This document shows positions 50,410 to 59,040 of a stretch of 64,000 nucleotides of DNA, piece by piece (positions within the stretch are counted from its first letter, which is position 1; the number at the start of each line of letters is the position of its first letter). Where the stretch lies: NCBI GenBank assembly GCA_001769805.1, contig MEPO01000032.1, positions 164,915-228,914 of the forward strand. The letters are read 5' to 3'. This DNA comes from Bdellovibrionales bacterium GWA1_52_35 (GTDB taxonomy: Bacteria; Bdellovibrionota; UBA1018). Under the pieces are notes generated by a model that made no database searches, was not told the DNA's origin, and saw only the letters and a list, made by a program, of their open reading frames with translations. The position numbers were made by a program, and so were the translations under genes.

Positions 50410-51117
50410 TCACTTCAGGAGGGTAACTCGTAGCGCAGCCTCTAATGCGGCAGAGTTTATTTCATGTGCGCCATCGAACTCGTAAAGCTTTACAGGGATA
50501 TTGAGGTCCCGCAATCGACTGAAAAAAACGTGATGTGGGTCTCGGTTAACCTCATCATTTTTTCCAATCACAATACTCAGTGTCCCGCCGACAGGCGATG
50601 AGCGAGAGAAAGCAGCTGGAAGGTCACCAAAGTCACTTCCAATCGAAATCATGGCAAAAGGTGTGCGATGATTTAGGCTTCCGACATTCAGAAACCACGA
50701 ATTGACAAAATAGCCGCCATTCGAAAAGCCGATGACTCCAAAAGGTGCGTTTTCTGGAAAGCAAGAAGCACCTGCCGCGAGAATGCGGGGTAGAGCGGAT
50801 TCAAGTTCTGCTTGATCGAATGTCCAGCCCCAGCAGAGCAAAGCACCATTTGTAGGGCAAGCGGTTACGGCTCGCGGTAAGGCGATTCGTATGTTCATCT
50901 TGGCAGCTAGTTCATTGAGGACCGCGCGGTTCTGGTGCTCTTGATGACTGAGATTCTGAGTGTCCATTCCATGTAGATAAATAAAGTAGGTGTCTGCGTT
51001 CGCCGGACCGATACAGTCAATGTCGTCGGCCACGGCTACTTCACTGTTGATGTGAAGAAATGCTGACGTGATCAACCAAGCGAGAACTGAATTACGAAGA
51101 AATCGCGCGAAATTCAC
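50410..51117 (-). CDS. Secreted alpha/beta-hydrolase (esterase/depolymerase-like)
   Basis: 235 residues with a signal peptide (about 1-30, AVADD). The serine nucleophile elbow is GFSNGG in FGVIGFSNGGYF, the oxyanion block is FIYLHGMDTQ, the aspartate is probably in IGKNDEVN and the histidine in FDGAHEINS, completing a triad. Several cysteines (CIGPAN, TACPTNGALLCWG, ASCFPE) suggest disulfides. Similar to the PHB-depolymerase/feruloyl-esterase branch. Natural substrate unknown. Confidence 0.85.
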   Translation of the reverse strand: MNFARFLRNSVLAWLITSAFLHINSEVAVADDIDCIGPANADTYFIYLHGMDTQNLSHQEHQNRAVLNELAAKMNIRIALPRAVTACPTNGALLCWGWTFDQAELESALPRILAAGASCFPENAPFGVIGFSNGGYFVNSWFLNVGSLNHRTPFAMISIGSDFGDLPAAFSRSSPVGGTLSIVIGKNDEVNRDPHHVFFSRLRDLNIPVKLYEFDGAHEINSAALEAALRVTLLK

Positions 51118-51283
51118 AGTGCGTTAATAGCAAACGAGGGCTGGTAATGCGACTACTAAGTGTGGTCCTTAATGAGTTTTGGATACCCGCTCACCCTGGG
51201 CCGCCGCAGGCGGCGGGCGGAGCGAACCACTGGAACATGTTCGATAGATGACGCAGCAAGCATCAAAAAGGAGGCGGATACTT

Positions 51284-52639
51284 TTAATTGTTCATCTTCA
51301 GGAAAGCCTGCCGCAATTTTTCAGAAAATACCGGCGAAAACATTCCAGGATGATTCAATTCTTCGTTGATGATCTGAACGCGGGCTTCCTTCTGATCCAC
51401 CCGCTGCACTCCCATCCGGATCAGGGTACGGCGGTCAAACTCGCGACAGAAGTGAATGAGCTGGGCTCCTTCGGTGAGTTTTCTGCCCGTAATGCCTTTG
51501 GGGAACCCCGTCCCATCGGCCCGTTCATGGGTGGCCAGCATGAGGTCCCGGAGCTTTTCCTCCAGTGGCAGTTTGCGCGTGAGAATGACATCGAGGCTTC
51601 GCAGCGGGTACTTGCGGTAAACTGCTTTTTCTTCTTCTGTGAACCGATCAAGCTTCTGGTCACGGATCTTGGCCGAAATTGCCGGAGGCAAAAGAAGCAG
51701 GCCGACGTCCGCCAGCAGCGCTGCCATCATCATGTCATCAATATTATTGAGGTTCATCTGCAACCCGAAGAGCGCCGCATAGGCGGCAATCGCGGGAGCC
51801 CGTTCTGTTGAACCGAATTCGCCGATCGACGAGTTGTTCACGATCTCCCAGGCGTTGCCAAACTCACCGAGAGCGGTCATCAACTCACCAGCGAGCAGCC
51901 GGCATTTTTTTACAAGTTCTTCGCCCTGCTTGAAGGAGGACTGTTCACTCTGGTCTGTCAGAAGTAAAACCAGTTCCGAGTAACTGGCATAAAGCGCGAG
52001 GAACTGGCCGCGGCAGCGCCGGGCCAAACCGGCGGCTGAGCGATCATTCATGGAGCTGACATATTTCTTGAATTCTTCCGCCGCGGATTTCTTGATGTAA
52101 AGTTCGCCGACTTCACTGAGCTTCTTGAGCTTTTCGTCCGTGAACTCCGCACCTTCAAAAGCACACTGCAGAAACTTCTTCCTCATAGGCAGCAGATGAT
52201 AGACTCCGAACGGCAAAGGCTTGCCGATTGAGAAGTCCGAGGTTTTCACCGGAAGATAATCTGCCTTGACCATTTGGGTACAGGCATACTCGAGTTTGCT
52301 CATGTTCATGAGCTCGTCTTGAAGTAGAATGAGACTGGCGCCCGATTTTTTAATGAAGGCCGCGCCCTCTTTGTCGAGACGGTCACTGACCACACAGATC
52401 AGAAAGCAAGTCGGTGCCTTGAACCGGATGCCCTGTGCGAATTCTGCCGCGGCTTCCTTCGTATCGGATACGACGCAATCGGCAAGCACGACCCGTCCGG
52501 GTTCGCCTTTTTCCAAAAATTCCTCTATGGTCGCCGAGTTCCCAAAAGAATAGCCGAAGTCCTCGCAAACTCGCTGACAACGGGTTTTGACTTCTGCGCG
52601 GGAACTCACCAGGGCAAAATCCAGTTTCTCCTCAGCCAT
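51284..52639 (-). CDS. Degenerate HD-GYP domain protein with pseudo-receiver
   Basis: 451 residues. Residues 1-125 look like a receiver domain lacking a clear phospho-site; a middle domain (about 130-200) follows; an HD-GYP domain occupies about 270-450. Its landmark HD pair is replaced: AALLADVGLLLLP has Ala310-Asp311. The histidine of the HP motif is Tyr345 (YRKYPLRS), and the GYP region reads HERADGTGFP (371-380). With two metal-ligand histidines gone, cyclic-di-GMP hydrolysis is unlikely; it probably binds a ligand or protein instead. Monocistronic and divergent from the TonB-like gene. Confidence 0.85.
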   Translation of the reverse strand: MAEEKLDFALVSSRAEVKTRCQRVCEDFGYSFGNSATIEEFLEKGEPGRVVLADCVVSDTKEAAAEFAQGIRFKAPTCFLICVVSDRLDKEGAAFIKKSGASLILLQDELMNMSKLEYACTQMVKADYLPVKTSDFSIGKPLPFGVYHLLPMRKKFLQCAFEGAEFTDEKLKKLSEVGELYIKKSAAEEFKKYVSSMNDRSAAGLARRCRGQFLALYASYSELVLLLTDQSEQSSFKQGEELVKKCRLLAGELMTALGEFGNAWEIVNNSSIGEFGSTERAPAIAAYAALFGLQMNLNNIDDMMMAALLADVGLLLLPPAISAKIRDQKLDRFTEEEKAVYRKYPLRSLDVILTRKLPLEEKLRDLMLATHERADGTGFPKGITGRKLTEGAQLIHFCREFDRRTLIRMGVQRVDQKEARVQIINEELNHPGMFSPVFSEKLRQAFLKMNN

Positions 52640-52762
52640 AAGTTTATTGAAGCACAGTGGCCATAAACAACAATACCCATTTAATCATTAAAAATCTTTA
52701 ACGCGGGTCTCAGGCTCAAAGGCCTTGAGTTTAAAGAGTCCTGAAGGTTAAATATTTCCGGA

Positions 52763-53698
52763 ATGGTCGCCGTTGCTTCAACTTTTGAGCAAACCCGCTG
52801 GAAACAGTGGCTCGGGATCTGGTTTCTTGCACTTCTGGTGCATGTCGGGTTTTTCCTGACCCAATTCCAATGGACCTTGCCCGTCTCGCCACAACGAGTG
52901 GAAATCGAGTCGATCGACACGCATCGTCTAGAAAAAATCCGCAAACAATGGAACACAAAAAAACAATTCATCCTGAATAAAAACCCGACCCTACCTAAAG
53001 CCGATGCGCCTCCCCCGGAAAACGCGAGGTATGAGTCCGATCGCAATCAGCAGGTCAAAACTGAACAGAAAGCCCGGATCACCGAGGTCGTTCCCAAAGC
53101 CGGAACGCCGGGAGCACAGCAAGCGCCAAATATACCGAAGCAGGTGACCGAAAAATCGGCTCGGCAATCGGCCAAGCGCGCTCTTCCCATTCCGAAGCTC
53201 CAGAATTTCGGTATCCCCTTTCGACTTTCAGCACCCAAAGCTGCCGCAGCGGTTCCCCAGAGCACCAGAGAGCAAGCGGCTGATCAGTACCTCAATGAAA
53301 AGCTCCCAGAAGGAAGCGAAAATCTCCTGAATACGCAGGAGTCCGTCTACTACTCCTTCTATTCAAGAATCTACAATGCGATCGGCCCAATTTGGCAGAG
53401 TCGCACGCGGGAGATCACCTATCGCCGCTTCATCCGCCCGGGTGACTATTCGACGATTGTCGATGTCGTCCTGGACCCAGAAGGCGAACTTCTGGCAATC
53501 CGCCATTTGCAGGACTCCGGTATTCCAGAACTCGATCATGCCGTGGACAGCTCCTGGCGCCGGGTCAATCGCTTCCCTAACCCACCCACTGGTCTTCTTA
53601 ACGAGCAAAAAGAACTTCACATGGTCTGGACTTTTACCGTTCACATTGATGAAGGGGCTGGAATTCAGTACCTCCCCCCCGAACGAATCGACAATTGA
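52763..53698 (+). CDS. TonB/TolA-family energy-transducer-like protein
   Basis: 311 residues: a single N-terminal helix (about 16-33, LGIWFLALLVHVGFFLT), a long Lys/Pro/Ala-rich periplasmic stalk (about 60-190), and a TonB C-terminal domain (about 196-300) with YSRIYNAIGPIWQ, VDVVLDPEGELLAIRH, SGIPELDHAV and the late strand KELHMVWTFTV. TonB links inner-membrane ExbBD to outer-membrane receptors; no exbBD genes are adjacent, so a different partner or a TolA-like role is possible. Its stop is 11 bases from the convergent sigma/anti-sigma gene. Confidence 0.85.
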   Translation: MVAVASTFEQTRWKQWLGIWFLALLVHVGFFLTQFQWTLPVSPQRVEIESIDTHRLEKIRKQWNTKKQFILNKNPTLPKADAPPPENARYESDRNQQVKTEQKARITEVVPKAGTPGAQQAPNIPKQVTEKSARQSAKRALPIPKLQNFGIPFRLSAPKAAAAVPQSTREQAADQYLNEKLPEGSENLLNTQESVYYSFYSRIYNAIGPIWQSRTREITYRRFIRPGDYSTIVDVVLDPEGELLAIRHLQDSGIPELDHAVDSSWRRVNRFPNPPTGLLNEQKELHMVWTFTVHIDEGAGIQYLPPERIDN

Positions 53699-53709
53699 GG
53701 CGCTTCGTC

Positions 53710-54498
53710 TCAGGCTCTGAAATAAAGGTAAAACAGACCCGCGCCCAGCAAAAGCACGAAGAGAATATCGGGCTTGCGAAAGAAGATGCTCAAGCTATTC
53801 AGAAACCGGGGATGGCCACTTCGGACTCGCGCGCTCTCCTGACAGGTTTTCTCCAGATTGGCGGCAAGCGCAGCCGGATCATTCGCACGCGGAATCAGAC
53901 CTTCGACTTTGAAATACATTTCGCGACAACGGTTCAGGGTTTCACGGCACGGATCACAGGCCATCAAATGATTCTGAAGGAAGAGCCGGTCCGCACCCGA
54001 GCTGATTTCCTCATCCAGAAAACGCTGGGTCCAGGGACGATGCGAAAGATACTCGGGACAACAGGCCCCACCACAACCATTGCCTGAAGGGTAGGCCGTC
54101 GTATTTTTTCCGGCTTGTACGGCATGAGCGAAAATCTGTATGCGGGCCTGCCAGGCAAGCTCCTCGACTCGCTCCGGAGTTTCATCAAGAACCCGTGCTA
54201 CTTTCGCGTACGACCAGCGCCCCAGGTGCAGCACCACGAGCAAAAACCGGGCAATCGGATCCAGCCGATAAAACGGGCTCGAAATCCTGCTCAAATTCCT
54301 GCGACTGTTTGCAACTGTACCGTCGTGAGCGGCGCGCTCCAGAAGAGCCATGGCGGCCCGTTCAATGGTCCTTTCGGGATTCAAATCGAGCAGGGAAACT
54401 GCGGCAACGGTCTCAAGCGTCGTCTGACGCGAGAATTCAGGATCGCCCCAGATCGCAATTCCAATCTCCGCCAGTGTTTTAAGATCTTCCCTCGGCAT
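53710..54498 (-). CDS. Sigma-region-4-like/zinc anti-sigma-like fusion with C-terminal anchor
   Basis: 262 residues. Residues about 78-125 (LDPIARFLLVVLHLGRWSYA through the helix EELAWQARIQIFAHA) match the helix-turn-helix of sigma-70 region 4. Residues 150-190 match an anti-sigma zinc finger of the zf-HC2 type (His177-x3-Cys181-x2-Cys184 in NHLMACDPCRETL). Region 2, which binds core polymerase, is not evident. A single helix at about 243-262 (PDILFVLLLGAGLFYLYF) anchors the C-terminus. Two halves that normally occur as separate, opposed proteins lie in one chain here. Role: possibly a membrane-held regulator; inference. Confidence 0.75.
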   Translation of the reverse strand: MPREDLKTLAEIGIAIWGDPEFSRQTTLETVAAVSLLDLNPERTIERAAMALLERAAHDGTVANSRRNLSRISSPFYRLDPIARFLLVVLHLGRWSYAKVARVLDETPERVEELAWQARIQIFAHAVQAGKNTTAYPSGNGCGGACCPEYLSHRPWTQRFLDEEISSGADRLFLQNHLMACDPCRETLNRCREMYFKVEGLIPRANDPAALAANLEKTCQESARVRSGHPRFLNSLSIFFRKPDILFVLLLGAGLFYLYFRA

Positions 54499-54563
54499 GA
54501 AGCTCTGATTCCCCCACTGATTGGAGTCTAGCGCGAAAAATTCCCGAGTGACTAATCTTTTTA

Positions 54564-54580
54564 CACCTGACTGTCAGGTG
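54564..54580. promoter_or_regulatory. 17-bp inverted repeat CACCTGAC-T-GTCAGGTG
   Basis: Perfect eight-base arms around one central base, between the divergent sigma/anti-sigma-like gene and the lipoprotein gene at 54738. Symmetry and place suggest an operator. No T-run follows the repeat, so it is not a terminator on either strand. Confidence 0.45.
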
Positions 54581-54737
54581 AGTGAACTTACCCGAACAAA
54601 ACCGCGTGTTTAAAATATACGATCAAACCATCCTCATAACTACCCGTAATCAATGCTATTTTATTACTTAACGCAATGCATTTAATTGGCCTTCTCCTTG
54701 CATTCTTTCCAGGTAAGCACTCAGAGAGGATGTCTGT

Positions 54738-55418
54738 ATGGAAACGAATTGGAATTCTAAAATTCTAAAAAGCCCGCGCTGGATCGCCGCCGGCGCATGC
54801 GCGTTGCTCCTCTCCGCTTGTGGAGCGCAGCCCTACTCCTCTCAGAACACTTCAAACGTTGCCCAAAGTTTTTCGCTCCCTGAATCTCAAAACGCCCCAC
54901 TCCCGGGTGAAACGACGACAACGACCAGCACTCCTGGCACATCCGTCAATTCGAACCTTCTACCCACGATCATAAAGCGAGTGGAAGGCGTCGGTTACGA
55001 CCAAACGGTCAGTGTTGAAGTCCGGGTTCGCCGCATATTGAAAGTGAAATTCACACCCGGTATCGCGGATAAAACCGAAGCCGGAACGGGTTTTACGCGC
55101 CATTATTCGGGTCTTGGCGTTTACCTCTCGGTCGAATCCAATTCCCAGCCCACGCCCCTGCTGCAGAACGCCTTCAATGGTGCAACGCCCGAGAGCAAGA
55201 CCATCGACTTCTCAGGATCGTTTACCCGGTCGTGTGCCACAACGGATACGAGTTGCCGGCAATTCGTCACCATCACCGTGAGCAAACCCAATTACGATTA
55301 CCTGTGCCTGGTTGAACGGATGTGCGCGCCCTATTTCCCCGCCTGGACCCATGTGGCGGCCACCCACCCCTGGAACGGAACCCTGGAAATCCAGACAGAT
55401 GATACGAGTGGATTGTGA
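54738..55418 (+). CDS. Lipoprotein of unknown function (tandem pair, first)
   Basis: 226 residues from the ATG at 54738 with AGAGGA upstream. The signal peptide ends in a lipobox LLSAC (WIAAGACALLLSACGAQP). A Ser/Thr-rich linker (GETTTTTSTPGTS) follows, then a beta-rich domain with four cysteines and an end GTLEIQTDDTSGL. It shares layout, the phrase IDFSGSF and the end motif with the next lipoprotein, so the two are paralogues. Function unknown. Confidence 0.8.
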   Translation: METNWNSKILKSPRWIAAGACALLLSACGAQPYSSQNTSNVAQSFSLPESQNAPLPGETTTTTSTPGTSVNSNLLPTIIKRVEGVGYDQTVSVEVRVRRILKVKFTPGIADKTEAGTGFTRHYSGLGVYLSVESNSQPTPLLQNAFNGATPESKTIDFSGSFTRSCATTDTSCRQFVTITVSKPNYDYLCLVERMCAPYFPAWTHVAATHPWNGTLEIQTDDTSGL

Positions 55419-55586
55419 CCAAAGTTTGGACAGTCGTATGAAAAGACCTGATTTCCTGCAGGAATACGAAGAAAGATGATTTTGAGCAAAATGAAACGAT
55501 CTCAACAAATTACCAGCCGGGACCCAAGTGGCCCCAGCATTGCAAAGAACCCAGTGAGAGCCAATTTTGGCGAAACAGGAGAAGTT

Positions 55587-56261
55587 ATGAAAACGTGGAA
55601 AACATTCAGCCGAATCTCAGCAGTTCTGATGCTGACCGGATTAGTTTCCGCGTGCGGCAGTCAGGCTGTTCGTGAACCCGGTGGAATCCCCCAGGGATCT
55701 GAAGGCAATCCCGGTGGCGGAACGATTCCAACTCCGACTCCCACCTCAACCACGACACCGGATGGTGTGGCCCCTGTCTCCGTTTCCTTCAGCGTTCAAG
55801 GCGCTGGAACTTACACAAGCCCGGCCGTGAACACGGACAACCTGCTCAAAATCAGAATCATTCCGAACATGGCCCCTGTTATTTCGAGCACCGTCGGTTA
55901 CACCCCTGCCTATAATTGCGCGAGCTTCAACGTCACGGTACTTGGGCGAACTGTTCGGACAGAAGTTCTTCGCGTGGGTTCCAATACTGCAAACTGCCCC
56001 AACGCAAAGGCCGAACAGATCATCGACTTCTCCGGACGGCTGAGCCCGGGTCACAATGAAGTCAATATCCTCGTGGATGCCGTGCAAACCGACTGGAAAT
56101 TCTCAGCCTGCCTGAACGGTGGTTTTCAGCCCTACAACTTATGGCTCTGGCCCAATACGACGGCCACTACTTGTGGCTGGTACAGCCCGATGAACAGCCT
56201 CTACACCACGCACACGGCTACCGGCACTCTGGACATCCAGGTCAACGGCACTGGGCTGTAA
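55587..56261 (+). CDS. Lipoprotein of unknown function (tandem pair, second)
   Basis: 224 residues from the ATG at 55587, with AGGAG upstream; an earlier in-frame ATG at 55476 lacks a signal peptide directly after it and is rejected. Lipobox LVSAC, a Pro/Thr/Gly-rich linker (GGGTIPTPTPTSTTTPDGV), then a beta-rich domain with IDFSGRLSPG and the end GTLDIQVNGTGL. The 3' end overlaps the convergent metallopeptidase gene by 20 bases. Paralogue of the preceding lipoprotein. Confidence 0.8.
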   Translation: MKTWKTFSRISAVLMLTGLVSACGSQAVREPGGIPQGSEGNPGGGTIPTPTPTSTTTPDGVAPVSVSFSVQGAGTYTSPAVNTDNLLKIRIIPNMAPVISSTVGYTPAYNCASFNVTVLGRTVRTEVLRVGSNTANCPNAKAEQIIDFSGRLSPGHNEVNILVDAVQTDWKFSACLNGGFQPYNLWLWPNTTATTCGWYSPMNSLYTTHTATGTLDIQVNGTGL

Positions 56262-57288
56262 GCGAAGCAAGCAAGCCGGTCAGCTCCGCCTGATTGGTTT
56301 TTGAAAAGCTCTTGGCCTCGACTGTCCGGATCACGCTCCAGAAGTACGCCCAGTCCAAGTGACAGGCTTTGAAAATTTTCGCGAACTCCTCAAGCCCTGT
56401 ATTGTATTCCTTGTGATCCAGCAGAGTCGCGTTCGTGAAACGCCGTTTGGATTTGAGTTCCTCCTGCAGGGACAGAAGAATGCGAGCCTTCTCCTGCCGC
56501 TTTTCTTCGTCAGAGCGCGATGATCCGTAGATTTTCTCAAGCTGAACGTAGGTCTCATGCATCCGCTGGTTATAGACCTTCCCTCTTTTTTCGGATTCAA
56601 AATACGCCCGGGTCTCACCTGCCTCGGGCCCCTGCTTGACGCTCAGATACTGCTCAGTCAGACGGTCCCCGACGAAGCTTGCAAGGCTTTCGTTAAAATA
56701 CGCCTGCCCATGAATGTAAAAAGTCGCGTGAACGGATTCATGGAGAACGACATTCACCAACCCTCCCAGAGCGGCATCCCCTTCATAAATCATCGACGAG
56801 AGAATCGGGTCTTTAAACCAGCCCAGCGTGGAGTACGCTCCCGCCCCCCTCAGATCCACATCCCATCCCTCGCGCTCCAGCTCCCGGGCAAACTCTTCGG
56901 CGCGCTCACGGTCAAACCAGCCGAGATAAGGAACCGTTCCCACGATGGGGAAAGACCATTCCTTGGATTTGAAGCGCAGCGCTTCGGCCGCACTGACCAC
57001 CCAGACTGCCGCCGGCCGGTCGAGCTGCACGTAATCCGTGTAATTTTTGGTGGCCTTGAGGCCCTGCGATTCACCGAATATTTTGATCGAGGGGATTTCC
57101 TTCAGAAGTCTGCGGATTCCGGTGGGAACGCGTTCATCCCGAAGCACCTCCTCGATCGGACGTGCGCGATTGGCAATCGCCAGCTGCCCCGCCCCTGCCT
57201 GCACGAGATAACCCAAAGTCCCACAGCCGCTCGTAACGGCGGCCAGAACCGCAAGCAGCAGAGCTTTCATAAATTGACTTTTCTGCAT
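56242..57288 (-). CDS. Lipoprotein zinc metallopeptidase (predicted aminopeptidase family)
   Basis: 348 residues with a lipobox signal (LLLAVLAAVTSGCGTL). The zinc motif HExxH is HESVH in VNVVLHESVHATFYIHG; a downstream FNESLASFVG supplies the third ligand candidate (glutamate). It resembles the DUF2265 predicted aminopeptidase family, which I recognise by GYLVQAG near the N-terminus and YSTLGWFKDPILSSMI. Likely acts on cell-envelope or periplasmic peptides. Convergent with the lipoprotein gene (20-base overlap). Confidence 0.88.
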   Translation of the reverse strand: MQKSQFMKALLLAVLAAVTSGCGTLGYLVQAGAGQLAIANRARPIEEVLRDERVPTGIRRLLKEIPSIKIFGESQGLKATKNYTDYVQLDRPAAVWVVSAAEALRFKSKEWSFPIVGTVPYLGWFDRERAEEFARELEREGWDVDLRGAGAYSTLGWFKDPILSSMIYEGDAALGGLVNVVLHESVHATFYIHGQAYFNESLASFVGDRLTEQYLSVKQGPEAGETRAYFESEKRGKVYNQRMHETYVQLEKIYGSSRSDEEKRQEKARILLSLQEELKSKRRFTNATLLDHKEYNTGLEEFAKIFKACHLDWAYFWSVIRTVEAKSFSKTNQAELTGLLASLTAQCR

Positions 57289-57303
57289 TTCACTCTATGT
57301 GTC

Positions 57304-57891
57304 TCAAAGATAGAGTGAAAAACCAAGCGTGAGCTTCGTATTATCTTTCCAGGTCCGGATACTGCCGCCCGTCAAATAGGACGTCACTTCGCTTCGCAGC
57401 CCCACATTGCGCGTGAGATAGATTTTGAGACCGCCCCCGAGCACTCCCATGACGGAATCCACGATTTCGGGAGGGGAAATTCCATTGGCGTAAGACCCGG
57501 TCGCTTCCCGGTTCAACTGCCCGATCCCCACCTTCACGTAAGGCTGTAAACCGGCATTCTTGCCGGCAAAACTCTGGGACCAGTCGACGGAATAGATTCG
57601 GTCATAAAACGTCGTGTCCTGATAATTCGCAATATGGGTTCGATCCGTCACATCCTGAAAGCTGAGTTCGATCTGGGTCAACTCCGTCAGATTATAACCG
57701 AAGGAAGCGCCCCAGACCCGCGTCCAGCTATAGCTGCCTTCCGCATAGGTACTCTGACTGAAGGAAAAGCCGGACGAAATCTCAACTCGCGCTGCGGCCT
57801 TCCTGGGGATCACGACCAGGGCGGTGGCGATTCCCAGGATCGCCATGGCGAAAAGCAGATTTGAATTGAGTTTGTTTTCAGAAATTTCCAT
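57304..57891 (-). CDS. Predicted outer-membrane beta-barrel protein
   Basis: 195 residues from the ATG at 57891, which has GGAGG six bases upstream; an ATG two codons earlier abuts the ribosome site and is less likely. Signal peptide region LLFAMAILGIATALVV then RKAAA. The mature part is a run of amphipathic strands (SWTRVWGASFGYNLTELTQI, LQPYVKVGIGQL) ending in LTLGFSLYL with a leucine-terminated last strand, typical for small OmpW/OmpA-like barrels. Function unknown. Confidence 0.8.
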   Translation of the reverse strand: MEISENKLNSNLLFAMAILGIATALVVIPRKAAARVEISSGFSFSQSTYAEGSYSWTRVWGASFGYNLTELTQIELSFQDVTDRTHIANYQDTTFYDRIYSVDWSQSFAGKNAGLQPYVKVGIGQLNREATGSYANGISPPEIVDSVMGVLGGGLKIYLTRNVGLRSEVTSYLTGGSIRTWKDNTKLTLGFSLYL

Positions 57892-57936
57892 AGCCATCCT
57901 CCTTGAACTTGCCTGCAACGAACCTGAAACTGCTGC

Positions 57937-59040
57937 TTACTGAAGTTGCCTGAGCTCATCGATGAGCTTCTGCTTTTCCTCTTCTTCAACAGTTTGTTTC
58001 GGTTTAAAAAATAGACCTGCCGGTTTGCGGCCGTTGGGTTTCCCGCCCGGTGAACTCACGCTGACCGAAACCTCTCCTTTGCGCGAGCTCGCCGTCTGGC
58101 CGGTGAGCTTGTCACCGATTGGCGTTCCACCGACAAACTTCTGGACCCAGTGGCCTTTCAGTTTTTCATCAACCTCACTCGGACGGTGCCGCATGTAGGT
58201 AACCTGCTCCTGCTCTTTGTGTTTTCGCCGGGCGATCGCGGTCTCGGAAGTCGCGCTGTCTGCGCTGCGCTCTGGATCATGCGAAAGAATGGCAAAAGAA
58301 GCCGGGCGGCGCCCCTGCCGCGCTTCGGCGCTCCGGGCGAGATGCTTCTGCTCCCGCAAATCCAGATTCAAGGTCACCAGCACGGATTTGAGCGAAGCCT
58401 GCGAGACGGCCCGAGGTGCGGAAGGAATGACTCTTAAAAGTTTGAAATTCAGCGAACTCGCCTCCCCGGCTTTGACGATCATTCTTTTGTCTTCAATAAA
58501 CCGGTTTTCCAGAGCCGCCGTTTTATCGAGGGTGATCAGCTGCGAATCTTCAAGCTCATCGTTATAAACCAGAACCACCGTTCCCTGCCGTATTTTGGCG
58601 CGGGCATTGGCAGAAATCATGCGAAGCTCGGGTGCCCCAGGACTGACTTCCGCATAGACCGAACCCCGGTAAAGCAGCACCTGGTCTTTTTCAGTCCCCA
58701 GTGACGCGAACGATCCCGCGCCCACCGTGAGGTTGTGACCATCCCGGTGCTTCAGATGCAGAGAACCTGAAACCACGGAAATCCACGATCCGCAACCCAC
58801 GACCATTTTCCGTTCAGGCTCGACCGTCTTCGTACGATTCGCATCCATGATACTGATCTGACCGACAAAGCTGCTGATGATGGCACAAACCGGCGCCTGT
58901 TCAGCACCGGGCTGCAGATCGCGCGCGGCGACAGGCGCCGCGATGAACGCCAGCAAAGAAAGACAGAAGATAATTTTAGGATTATTCCTCTTGAAACTAT
59001 TCTTTTGGGGTTGCGGAATGATGCACTGAAGCCGTGGCAC
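57937..59040 (-). CDS. FecR-domain periplasmic protein
   Basis: 367 residues from a GTG at 59040 with GGAGG six bases upstream. The signal peptide starts unusually late (about 22-39, IIFCLSLLAFIAAPVAA). A FecR-like domain follows (about 55-165: ISIMDANRTKTVEPERKMVV, GSWISVVSGSLHLKH, VLLYRGSVYAEVS, RAKIRQGTVVLVYND). The long C-terminal part is charged and low in structure. The gene starts 44 bases inside the end of the TPR gene, so the two are coupled. FecR proteins usually relay signals or bind envelope components; specific role unknown. Confidence 0.8.
   Translation of the reverse strand: MPRLQCIIPQPQKNSFKRNNPKIIFCLSLLAFIAAPVAARDLQPGAEQAPVCAIISSFVGQISIMDANRTKTVEPERKMVVGCGSWISVVSGSLHLKHRDGHNLTVGAGSFASLGTEKDQVLLYRGSVYAEVSPGAPELRMISANARAKIRQGTVVLVYNDELEDSQLITLDKTAALENRFIEDKRMIVKAGEASSLNFKLLRVIPSAPRAVSQASLKSVLVTLNLDLREQKHLARSAEARQGRRPASFAILSHDPERSADSATSETAIARRKHKEQEQVTYMRHRPSEVDEKLKGHWVQKFVGGTPIGDKLTGQTASSRKGEVSVSVSSPGGKPNGRKPAGLFFKPKQTVEEEEKQKLIDELRQLQ

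Noticed and set aside
51201..51216. The GC-rich hairpin CCGCCGC-AG-GCGGCGG as a terminator.
   Set aside because: It has a two-base loop and no T-run on either side, and lies upstream of the hydrolase gene rather than after a gene.
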